The translations under genes were made by a program, and so were the position numbers. A model generated the notes under the pieces. It did not search any database. It was not told the origin of the DNA and saw only the letters and a list, made by a program, of their open reading frames with translations. 64,000 nucleotides of DNA. It comes from an uncultured Sphingobacteriaceae bacterium (GTDB lineage: Bacteria; Bacteroidota; Bacteroidia; Sphingobacteriales; Sphingobacteriaceae). Of the stretch, positions 1 to 7,069 are shown one piece after another (position 1 is the first letter of the stretch; every line of letters starts with the position of its first letter). The DNA lies in assembly GCA_946480915.1 (NCBI GenBank), contig CAMLLO010000009.1:1-64000 (forward strand), read 5' to 3'.

Positions 1-84
1 GTCTTCCTGATAAATGACGGAGCTTTCCTGATGATTGACGGAGTCTTCCTGATAAATGACGGAGCTTACCTGATGATTGACGGA
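1..84. repeat. Tandem 21-bp repeats, two 42-bp units, truncated by window edge
   Basis: Two 42-bp units (1-42 and 43-84) differ at one base. Each consists of two related 21-bp halves that end in TGACGGA or TTGACGGA. The array probably extends upstream of the window. On the + strand frame 1 stays open to a TGA at 154-156, and the repeat would encode 7-residue units such as VFLINDG and AFLMIDG. It could therefore be the 3' end of a repetitive gene or a non-coding minisatellite; the window does not decide. Confidence 0.8.
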
Positions 85-156
85 GCCCTTTATCAATTGT
101 TGTTGTCCCCACCAACAATATGCTTTTTATCGATTAACACTATTTTGGAAGCATGA

Positions 157-487
157 ATTTAGCTTCTACCTATTTTTACACCGCCACTATTTTAAATTGG
201 TCTCACCTTTTAAAAATTAATGCATTTAAACATGACATTATAAGCAACTTAGAACTATTAATAAACCGATAAAAGATTCGAGTATCACCGGTGTCTATGG
301 CCCGGTGCTGCTGGTTTCTGCATAACGCTGTTCTTACAGGGCTTTCGCTTGACAGGGCCTGACAGAACTTTTGAGACAGCTTCGATTTAATTGGCTAAGA
401 ATTCTTTAGAGCAACACCGACAAACTCATAAAGAGAAAAAATCGCAAGTTTTACTATCTTCGTAAGAGCGCAATCCATCTCTTACAG
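157..487. other. Intergenic stretch without a recognisable gene
   Basis: This 331-base stretch lies between the repeat-bearing open frame and the AAA ATPase. I see no convincing small gene or RNA. A -7-like element TATCTTCG at 455-462 is one base off the Bacteroidota TAnnTTTG pattern and could serve the downstream ATPase, but no clear TTTG sits at the usual distance upstream. Confidence 0.5.
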
Positions 488-1222
488 ATGCCATATCTAT
501 CCAAAATAACTCTTCCATTTAGCGATATCGACACTTATCCATTTAATGTTAAGAGCTTAAAAAAAGGGCTCAATTTAAGATTGAAGAATAATGTCACTTT
601 TTTTGTAGGTGAAAATGGTTCAGGTAAATCAACTATACTTGAAGCGATAGCCGAAAAATGCGGGTTCAGTCTCAGAGGTGGCAATAAAAACCATAATCTA
701 AATATCGGCAGTAATTTCCATGGCTATGAATCTCCGCTGGCCGAAAGCATTAAACTAGCCTGGACACCGAAAAGAATTTCCCAGGGGTTTTTTATGCGTG
801 CCGAAAGCTTCTTTAATTTTGCCTCGCTGCTGGATGATATCGCAGAAGAAGAAAATGATTATGCATTTTTAGAAGCATACGGTGGAAAATCTTTACACCA
901 ACAATCTCATGGCGAGTCGTTCTTATCTTTATTCAATAACAAATTTAACAGTGGTCTCTATATTCTCGATGAGCCTGAAGCTGCCTTGTCTCCATCGAGA
1001 ATACTGGCCTTTATGTCGGTAATTTCTGATCTGGAACGATCGGGACGTGCTCAATTTATCATTGCGACCCATTCTCCAATGTTATTATGTTATCCTGATG
1101 CGAGTATTTATCAGTTTAACGATGATGGAATCAGTGAGACCTCCTATGAAAAGACCGAACATTTCCAATTGACCAAATCTTTCCTGGAGAACCCAAGTGC
1201 ATATTTGAGGCATTTACTTTAA
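488..1222 (+). CDS. AAA family ATPase, SMC/ABC-like (COG3910-type)
   Basis: A soluble 244-residue ATPase of the RecF/SMC-like AAA class. Visible motifs are a Walker A GENGSGKST at residues 41-49, an ABC-signature-like HGESFLS near 141-147, a Walker B YILDEPEAAL with D161/E162, and a switch histidine in ATHSPML near 196. Members of this family are often annotated only as predicted ATPases; the substrate is unknown. There is no nuclease or other partner next to it, unlike two-gene OLD or Septu-type defence systems, so a defence role is not supported. It stands alone, facing the ABC-F gene convergently across about 180 bases. Confidence 0.85.
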   Translation: MPYLSKITLPFSDIDTYPFNVKSLKKGLNLRLKNNVTFFVGENGSGKSTILEAIAEKCGFSLRGGNKNHNLNIGSNFHGYESPLAESIKLAWTPKRISQGFFMRAESFFNFASLLDDIAEEENDYAFLEAYGGKSLHQQSHGESFLSLFNNKFNSGLYILDEPEAALSPSRILAFMSVISDLERSGRAQFIIATHSPMLLCYPDASIYQFNDDGISETSYEKTEHFQLTKSFLENPSAYLRHLL

Positions 1223-1402
1223 AGCTACATTCTAAGAATTGCACCATAGTTCTTATCACCCAAAACCACTCACAACTTCTCTCCTCTCTCCTGCTGCTTC
1301 CCAATAAACCAACATAGCCCCGGCAACCCTTCTCCAGTGCTTCTGACAAGTGAAGCAAAGCTGCTAAGGGTTATGATGAAAACACCATGAGAAAAACACA
1401 CC

Positions 1403-3040
1403 CTATTGATTCTGTTCAATCTCCTTCAAACTGGTCATTTTCTTGTAGGCAAGGAAACCTTTAATATCTTCAAAGTGTTCGCGAACGCGTTTATTGCCAA
1501 ATTCGAATACTTTTTGAGCCAGTCCGTCTAAGAAATCGCGGTCGTGCGAGACCAAAATCAAGGTGCCGTCAAAATCTTGCAAGGCCTCTTTGATGATGTC
1601 TTTGGTCTTCATATCCAAATGATTCGTCGGCTCATCAAGGATTAACACATTTACTGGTTCTAACAGCAGTTTGATCATGGCTAAACGGGTTTTCTCACCG
1701 CCGGATAGTACTTTAACTTTCTTGGTAGTATCGTCGCCGCTAAACATAAAAGCACCTAAAAGGTCTTTGATTTTTATGGTTCCATCACTTAATGGAATCT
1801 GATCAATGGTTTCAAACACCGTCAAATTTTCATCGAGCAATGCGGCCTGGTTTTGAGCGAAATAGCCAATCTTCGCATTGTGACCAACTTTTAAACTTCC
1901 CTCAAACTCAATCTCGTTCATAATGGCTTTGATCATGGTCGACTTACCTTCGCCATTTTTACCGACAAAAGCTACTTTTTCTCCACGCTCAATGACCAAC
2001 GAGGCCTTTTCGAATACTACATGATCGCCGTATTTTTTCGTTAGCTCTTCTACAATCACCGGGTACTGACCCGAACGTGGCGATGGCGGAAACTTCAAAC
2101 GCAATGCCGAAGTATCTACTTCATCGATCTCAATGACTTCCAATTTTTCGAGCATTTTTACCCGCGACTGCACCTGCAAGGTTTTTGAGTAAGTGCCTCT
2201 AAAGCGATCTATAAATTCCTGGTTATCTGCAATGAAGCGTTGTTGCTCTTCATAGGCTTTTAACTGATGTACACGGCGGTCGGCGCGCAGCTGCAGGTAA
2301 TGACTGTATTTAGCTTTATAATCGTAGATCCGGCCCATGGTGACCTCGATTGTACGATTCGTGATGTTATCTACAAAGGTGCGGTCGTGGGAAATCACCA
2401 TCACCGCCTTTGCTGAATTAATTAAAAAATCTTCTAACCATTGAATACTTTCAATATCCATATGGTTAGTCGGCTCATCCAATAGAATCAGATCGGGTTT
2501 CTTTAACAAAATCTTGGCTAGTTCAATCCGCATGCGCCATCCGCCCGAAAATTCAGAAGTTTGACGGGTAAAGTCTTTACGTTGAAAACCTAAACCTTTT
2601 AACACTTTCTCTACCTCAGCGTCGTAATTAGTTTCTTCCACCGAATAGAACTTCTCGCTCAGCTCAGATACGCGCTCAATTAGCTTCATGTAATCGTCGC
2701 TTTCATAGTCGGTTCTGATAGTGAGTTGTTCATTGATCTCATCCAGTTCCTTTTGCATTTGATGCACCTCCTGAAAAGCCTTTGAAGCTTCCTCAAAAAC
2801 GGTAACATTATCATGAGTAAGCAAATGCTGAGGCAGGTAAGCAATTACTGCTTCCTTTGGTCCGGTAACAGTACCTGTAGTAGGTTTCGCAGCACCGGCA
2901 ATTATCTTTAAAATGGTAGACTTGCCAGCACCATTTTTACCCATCAATGCTATTTTGTCGTTCTCGTTGATCGGAAAGGTTACATCACTAAACAGGGTGG
3001 TTCCGCCAAAAGAAACGGAGATATTATTTACATTAATCAC
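1403..3040 (-). CDS. ABC-F family ATP-binding protein
   Basis: A 545-residue protein with two ABC nucleotide-binding domains and no membrane segments, which is the ABC-F layout. The first Walker A is GKNGAGKST at 34-42, followed by FSGGWRMR and a DEPTNHMD Walker B. The second half has GKNGEGKST, LSGGEKTRL and DEPTNHLD. A charged linker between the domains (around 240-320) is the usual P-site tRNA interaction motif. ABC-F proteins act on the ribosome, either in translation regulation or in antibiotic protection. Nothing in the sequence assigns it to a resistance subgroup, so a housekeeping factor is more likely. It is transcribed alone. Confidence 0.93.
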   Translation of the reverse strand: MINVNNISVSFGGTTLFSDVTFPINENDKIALMGKNGAGKSTILKIIAGAAKPTTGTVTGPKEAVIAYLPQHLLTHDNVTVFEEASKAFQEVHQMQKELDEINEQLTIRTDYESDDYMKLIERVSELSEKFYSVEETNYDAEVEKVLKGLGFQRKDFTRQTSEFSGGWRMRIELAKILLKKPDLILLDEPTNHMDIESIQWLEDFLINSAKAVMVISHDRTFVDNITNRTIEVTMGRIYDYKAKYSHYLQLRADRRVHQLKAYEEQQRFIADNQEFIDRFRGTYSKTLQVQSRVKMLEKLEVIEIDEVDTSALRLKFPPSPRSGQYPVIVEELTKKYGDHVVFEKASLVIERGEKVAFVGKNGEGKSTMIKAIMNEIEFEGSLKVGHNAKIGYFAQNQAALLDENLTVFETIDQIPLSDGTIKIKDLLGAFMFSGDDTTKKVKVLSGGEKTRLAMIKLLLEPVNVLILDEPTNHLDMKTKDIIKEALQDFDGTLILVSHDRDFLDGLAQKVFEFGNKRVREHFEDIKGFLAYKKMTSLKEIEQNQ

Positions 3041-3151
3041 GAAATGAGGATATTAAATTGAGCGGCAAAGATAGTGGAAAAGGTGATACAGCGCTCGCCC
3101 GAGTAGCGAAATAGCAAATGTTTAAAAAATGGAGCCGGCAGGGCATTTATG

Positions 3152-3192
3152 CCATGGCTCGTAAGGCACGAAGCACTCACAACTCCTCTGGT
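3152..3192. repeat. Degenerate REP-like copy
   Basis: The stretch GGCTCGTAAGGCACGAAGC followed by ACTCACAACTC resembles the REP palindrome and its ACTCACA flank seen around the RAYT gene, but the stem is broken. A bare copy of the flank, CCACTCACAACTT, also occurs near 1266. I read these as decayed copies; the similarity is short. Confidence 0.4.
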
Positions 3193-3221
3193 AAAGGTGA
3201 GAAGAGGCAGCAAGCCGGTTA

Positions 3222-3276
3222 AAGTACTATTGAAGTACCTTTTAAGTACCCTTTAAGTACCTATAAAGCACCTCTT
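3222..3276. repeat. Five tandem 11-bp repeats (AAGTACCTTTT type)
   Basis: Five head-to-tail 11-bp units start at 3222, 3233, 3244, 3255 and 3266. Each begins AAGTAC or AAGCAC and is followed by an AT-rich tail. The exact 11-base spacing puts each copy on nearly the same face of the helix. A further GGTAC follows near 3282. No gene start lies close by: the ABC-F start is about 180 bases away on the other strand. Function unknown. Confidence 0.75.
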
Positions 3277-3399
3277 ATAAGCGGTACTTTATCAGTGAAA
3301 ATTATAACCTTTAACATTCTTTAATCTTTAGTTCAACATGGGATAATTCGTACTTCGTATACGGCTGCCCCCCACTGGTTGAGCGTTTCGCTATGTCGG

Positions 3400-3427
3400 G
3401 GTTCGTGTCCCCACGGGCCACTCACAA
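3400..3427 (+). repeat. REP palindrome copy near RAYT
   Basis: GGTTCGTG-TCCC-CACGGGCC followed by ACTCACAA. The left arm and loop are identical to the copy at 3718. The right arm carries changes that leave G-T pairs, so a hairpin is still possible. It lies about 320 bases beyond the end of the transposase gene. Confidence 0.65.
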
Positions 3428-3717
3428 GATTTTGTGTAGGCGAGTCGAAGACTCTTTTTTATTTGAGAATCCGTAGAGCCCTGCGGAACTATACGGACAG
3501 TGGTGTAATAACTGTGAATTTTGTTAATACAAACCTAAAGGCCAGCTTGAGGAAACTGACGATTGAATTATCAACCCTTTAAGAAATTTAGATTAATAAA
3601 TGATTGCCTTACGCTCTGTTTAAACTTTCGATATGATTCTAACTGATCTAATTCTGCTAGATTCAACTTTTGACCTAAGGGTAAGTAAAGTTCACTAATG
3701 TCTAATCTCTATGCCGT

Positions 3718-3737
3718 GGTTCGTGTCCCCACGAACC
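3718..3737 (+). repeat. REP palindrome abutting RAYT stop codon
   Basis: A perfect 8-bp stem, GGTTCGTG/CACGAACC, with a TCCC loop, followed by ATTCACAAC. The hairpin ends two bases before the last base of the RAYT stop codon (3740), so it directly abuts the gene end. REP palindromes that flank RAYT genes are the substrates of their encoded HUH nuclease in characterised cases. Confidence 0.8.
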
Positions 3738-3739
3738 AT

Positions 3740-4300
3740 TCACAACTCTTCCCGTAAATCTTTTAGAAAAGAAAAAGGATTGTTTCCACCTGCATAGTAA
3801 GCCGCTGAAGAAAACCAATATTCAGAAGGATTAGTAGCTAATTTCCAGTGTTCTGCTAAGGGATTATTGTGAATGTAATCTAATTTTTGGAACGCAACGT
3901 CTCTGCTAAATAATTGGATTGCCAGTGAATCTCTTTGCCAAAACTCATATTGTTTATTCATTGCGCTTACCTTGAAGGCCTCGAGCCGATTCCTGTCTTC
4001 ATGTACCAGCATCTTTTTAAATTGATGGGCTGTATGTTTCATGAAGGAACCATGTGCAGTTTCTTTACCGTTTAATTCGTTTATCCGCCAAATCAGGTGA
4101 ATATGATTTGGCATAATAACAAATGCAAACACATCAATTTTACCCTGCTGGCTCAGATGGCTTAATGAATCTGTAATGACCTGCTTGTAATCGTCACTCG
4201 TCAAAAGCTTGTTCCAATTATTTATGGTTGCTGTCCAAAAATAAATCTCACCTATTTCGATATAAGATTTCCGATTTTGGTGGAAGATGTTGGAGTCCAT
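3740..4300 (-). CDS. REP-associated tyrosine transposase (RAYT, HUH/Y1 family)
   Basis: A 186-residue single-strand DNA transposase of the Y1 (TnpA_REP) family. The HUH metal site is PNHIHLIW with H66/H68, and the catalytic tyrosine is Y142 in LDYIHNNP. The WQR at 121-123 before it is characteristic of RAYTs. RAYTs cleave and join REP palindromes and are normally single-copy, domesticated genes rather than self-mobile elements. Supporting this, copies of one palindrome family sit immediately downstream (3718) and as an inverted pair upstream (4339 and 4368), with a further copy at 3400. Length and motifs look intact. Confidence 0.9.
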   Translation of the reverse strand: MDSNIFHQNRKSYIEIGEIYFWTATINNWNKLLTSDDYKQVITDSLSHLSQQGKIDVFAFVIMPNHIHLIWRINELNGKETAHGSFMKHTAHQFKKMLVHEDRNRLEAFKVSAMNKQYEFWQRDSLAIQLFSRDVAFQKLDYIHNNPLAEHWKLATNPSEYWFSSAAYYAGGNNPFSFLKDLREEL

Positions 4301-4338
4301 AAGGTAAAAGTAGGAAAGATGTTGATTAAATGGTTATT

Positions 4339-4388
4339 GGTTCGTGGGGACACGAACCAAGGCGGAGGGTTCGTGGGGGACGCGAACC
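4339..4388 (+). repeat. Two adjacent REP palindromes upstream of RAYT
   Basis: The first hairpin at 4339-4358 is GGTTCGTG-GGGA-CACGAACC with a perfect 8-bp stem. It is the reverse complement of the copy at 3718. The second at 4368-4388 is GGTTCGTG-GGGGA-CGCGAACC with one G-T pair, followed by ACTCACAC. Nine bases separate them. The pair lies just upstream of the RAYT start (4300) and between it and the divergently transcribed gene at 4453, which is the doublet arrangement typical of REPINs. Confidence 0.8.
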
Positions 4389-4452
4389 ACTCACACTTTT
4401 GGTAGAAAACTCCAGGTTTCCTATCTTGAGGACCTAAACATTCACAATTACT

Positions 4453-6762
4453 ATGAATCAAGATACTGTTTCCAATACAGACAACTTTAAACAAAACTTT
4501 AACACACTATATAGGCTAAGATTTGCCTTATCAAACGCGATATACAGCAATGAAGCCTCATTAGAAAGCAAAGAGTTCGCTTTGCCTTTGACCAAAAAAG
4601 GCGAAAAGTTATTTAAACATCTTAAAAAGAAGTTTAAACACATCGGTGACAGCTTAATTATGATTGCTGTTTTCATCGATTTTTATCATGATGCATTATA
4701 TATTGACATTAATGACGTAAATGTTCAAGACATAACGGATAGTATCTCCAATTGGATTATCTCTGGTGACATACGGTTCCCTTGGATATTTGGAAGAGAC
4801 TTGTACGATAAATATTTTGACAACTTCAAAGAACAAACTCAGGAGTTAGACTTCGAAGATACTATTGCGCTTTTGACTGGAACACATAAAGGAGTTTTCC
4901 AAATAGATGACTTGTTGATTGGCCCCTACGGAATCATAAAAAGTAAAACTAATCGGACTATATATCCTCGAAAGGAGGTCTATCTTTGGCATTGCTCTGA
5001 CCCTTCTTGTCCAACATTTCATGTCACCACATTAAACAACCCAGATGATAGCATTATAAACACGATGCTGAATGAAGCCTCCAACTTTAATAAGGGCATA
5101 TATGCATTTAGTCTAGACGAGTTAGTTGAAGAAAGAGATAGAAATGACTTTTACGACCCATACCAATTAAGGAGTTTCTTTGAAATATTGGTTAATTGCT
5201 TTGGAACTGAAGAACATAGGGCAATTTTAAAACGAGTGATTGATAGGGAAGATATTAGAAAACTTCTTCCAAACTCATTCAAAAAAGGTTCCTCAGATGA
5301 CTTGGTTAAAAACTTAACAAAGGACCAATGCTATTGCCTACTGCTGATATGTGAGGACATTACCTTAATTCAACACGTTGAAAGCTTGATTGATGAGGGA
5401 CTTATTTATATTCCGAATACCGAAATAAGAGAGTCTCATTTGAATGAAGAATTTGGACACTATTCAACCTACTTCCAATGCAACAAGTTAGGCTTTAGAA
5501 TTAATTCTACTTATAGTGATCTCTCATTAGCAAAGCTCAAAAGATTTGTAAAGGATGTAAACAGCGAATCTCCCTATCGAGAACAGTTAGAATGGAAACT
5601 GAGAAGGTATCAAACAACATCCGGGCTAGATCAGCAGATAAGTGAATATATAATTGAAGAAACTCCAATCAAGGTGATACAAGAAACAATTTATAGTGGA
5701 CCAGTTCAACTTGAAAAAGCTTTAAAGTCAATCCCTGGAAAATTCGACACACCTAATAATACCGAAGAAGAAAAGTTACTTGTGGACAAAATCGCATGGA
5801 AACTTGGGTTTAATATAAATATTTATCCGACCTACATGGAAAGTTTCTGGACTAATTTAACCTTGTTTAAATCAGACGTTTTATCCTCGCTACGTTATAA
5901 TGAAAATGATAAGGCCAAAATTAGGAGCAGCGCTGTAAACGTATTTGTATCGATTGAAGAAATCCTTCAACAATCTTTATCTTTTATTACTTGGGCACTT
6001 TTAGCCGATCACTATTTGGACACGAAATTTAAATATGTATATGAGGATGCAAGAAGCCAGATGATATCATGGTTAGATAATTTCGAATATACGGCTGGAG
6101 AAAAACTAAGATTTGACCCATCAGGCAAAAACACTTTGTACCCCCTCGTAACAGGATTTAAGGCTTTGCTAATGCTTTGTGAGAATATAATAGCTAGCGT
6201 AGAATCGCATAAGAGACCAGACAACGAATTTCCAGGATTTTATAAAACTGATCCTTTAAAATTATTCCCTTTCGAGCACAAGGCTTTGCTGTTAGATTTG
6301 AAGCCTAATGATTATAAACAAATAAAAGAATCAATAAATGTAATTCCCTCTGAATTTGGTAAAGGCAATGTGTTAGATATAAGAAATAGGCTTCAACATC
6401 CTAGAGATGACTTTCCCACACAACAAGAGATGCTCAATGCTATAAATGCCATTGACAAATGTTTCGCCTTGATGGAAAGTGAGGGCATCTACCCAAATGT
6501 TTACCTATTTAGGACTTCAACCATAGATGAATATAATAGAAAGAAAATAACGCTTACAAATTACAAAGGTAATAACCTAAGTTTTGTTAGAACATCGGAA
6601 TTGGATGGAGTACATTTACCAAGCCCATATCAACCGGTAGTTATAATGAAAAATATATCACTGGGCCAAAGTATTCAGCCCTTGCTATTTAAATATGAGG
6701 AAAGTTCAACATACCAGACTTATTGGAAAAACTATCCTCGAAAGAAATGGACAACAGAATAG
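4453..6762 (+). CDS. Unknown 769-residue protein with C-terminal HEPN-like motif
   Basis: I do not recognise the family over its full length. There is no signal peptide or membrane segment, so it is probably cytoplasmic. Two things stand out. Residues 180-190 hold a possible metal knuckle (HCSDPSCPTFH, with C181, C186 and H190). Near the C-terminus, R644 and H649 in DIRNRLQHP form an R-x4-H motif that ends a helical stretch beginning with SIEEILQQSLSF (about residue 500); this is how HEPN domains, often RNases of defence and toxin systems, look. The gene stands alone between the RAYT and lysS, and its codon use is more AT-rich than lysS. A HEPN assignment is inference from one motif. No antitoxin-like partner is adjacent. 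Confidence 0.75.
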   Translation: MNQDTVSNTDNFKQNFNTLYRLRFALSNAIYSNEASLESKEFALPLTKKGEKLFKHLKKKFKHIGDSLIMIAVFIDFYHDALYIDINDVNVQDITDSISNWIISGDIRFPWIFGRDLYDKYFDNFKEQTQELDFEDTIALLTGTHKGVFQIDDLLIGPYGIIKSKTNRTIYPRKEVYLWHCSDPSCPTFHVTTLNNPDDSIINTMLNEASNFNKGIYAFSLDELVEERDRNDFYDPYQLRSFFEILVNCFGTEEHRAILKRVIDREDIRKLLPNSFKKGSSDDLVKNLTKDQCYCLLLICEDITLIQHVESLIDEGLIYIPNTEIRESHLNEEFGHYSTYFQCNKLGFRINSTYSDLSLAKLKRFVKDVNSESPYREQLEWKLRRYQTTSGLDQQISEYIIEETPIKVIQETIYSGPVQLEKALKSIPGKFDTPNNTEEEKLLVDKIAWKLGFNINIYPTYMESFWTNLTLFKSDVLSSLRYNENDKAKIRSSAVNVFVSIEEILQQSLSFITWALLADHYLDTKFKYVYEDARSQMISWLDNFEYTAGEKLRFDPSGKNTLYPLVTGFKALLMLCENIIASVESHKRPDNEFPGFYKTDPLKLFPFEHKALLLDLKPNDYKQIKESINVIPSEFGKGNVLDIRNRLQHPRDDFPTQQEMLNAINAIDKCFALMESEGIYPNVYLFRTSTIDEYNRKKITLTNYKGNNLSFVRTSELDGVHLPSPYQPVVIMKNISLGQSIQPLLFKYEESSTYQTYWKNYPRKKWTTE

Positions 6763-6875
6763 AACCTTTGGAGGATATTCCTTCCATCCTAAACCCGACA
6801 GCACGAATACCGACCTCCGTGGCTAAGGCCTCGTGCAGTATGAGCAGAGTGCGGGGCTGCAACCTCCAAGGAGAC
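6763..6875. other. Intergenic element with nested inverted repeats
   Basis: Directly after the 769-residue gene, CCTTTGGAGG (6765-6774) faces CCTCCAAGG (about 6863-6871), and inside it GCACGA (6801-6806) pairs with TCGTGC (6831-6836). The segment is more GC-rich than its surroundings. It could be a structured RNA, a terminator complex or a decayed mobile palindrome. After it comes a low-complexity stretch around 6893-6930 (GTTATACGTTGTAAGTTATA and variants). Confidence 0.4.
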
Positions 6876-6979
6876 AAACCCTTCGTTTTCTAATTTACGT
6901 TATACGTTGTAAGTTATAGGTTATAAGTTTCCATTCGCAATGCCCTAAACTACTTCAACCCTATTACTTACCAACCATT

Positions 6980-7010
6980 CTTGATACTTGCTCTGCAAAT
7001 TGTACTTTTG
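6980..7010 (+). promoter_or_regulatory. Bacteroidota-type promoter of lysS
   Basis: The -7 element TACTTTTG (7003-7010) matches TAnnTTTG exactly. CTTG at 6980-6983 matches three of four bases of the -33 TTTG, with a 19-base spacer. Transcription would start near 7017, leaving a leader of about 50 bases before the lysS ATG. Confidence 0.6.
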
Positions 7011-7069
7011 CAGAATTATCTAGAAATAGAATAATAAGCATAATGCAATCACATAAATAACCACAACCC

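Noticed and set aside
488..1222. AAA ATPase as part of a two-gene defence system
   Set aside because: No nuclease or effector gene is adjacent, and the next gene is a convergent ABC-F protein.
1131..1358. 75-codon frame overlapping the AAA ATPase end
   Set aside because: It overlaps a clear gene and its translation is basic, Cys/Trp-scattered sequence without a fold.
3379..3582. 67-codon frame before the RAYT
   Set aside because: It runs through a REP palindrome and non-coding sequence, and the translation has no recognisable fold.
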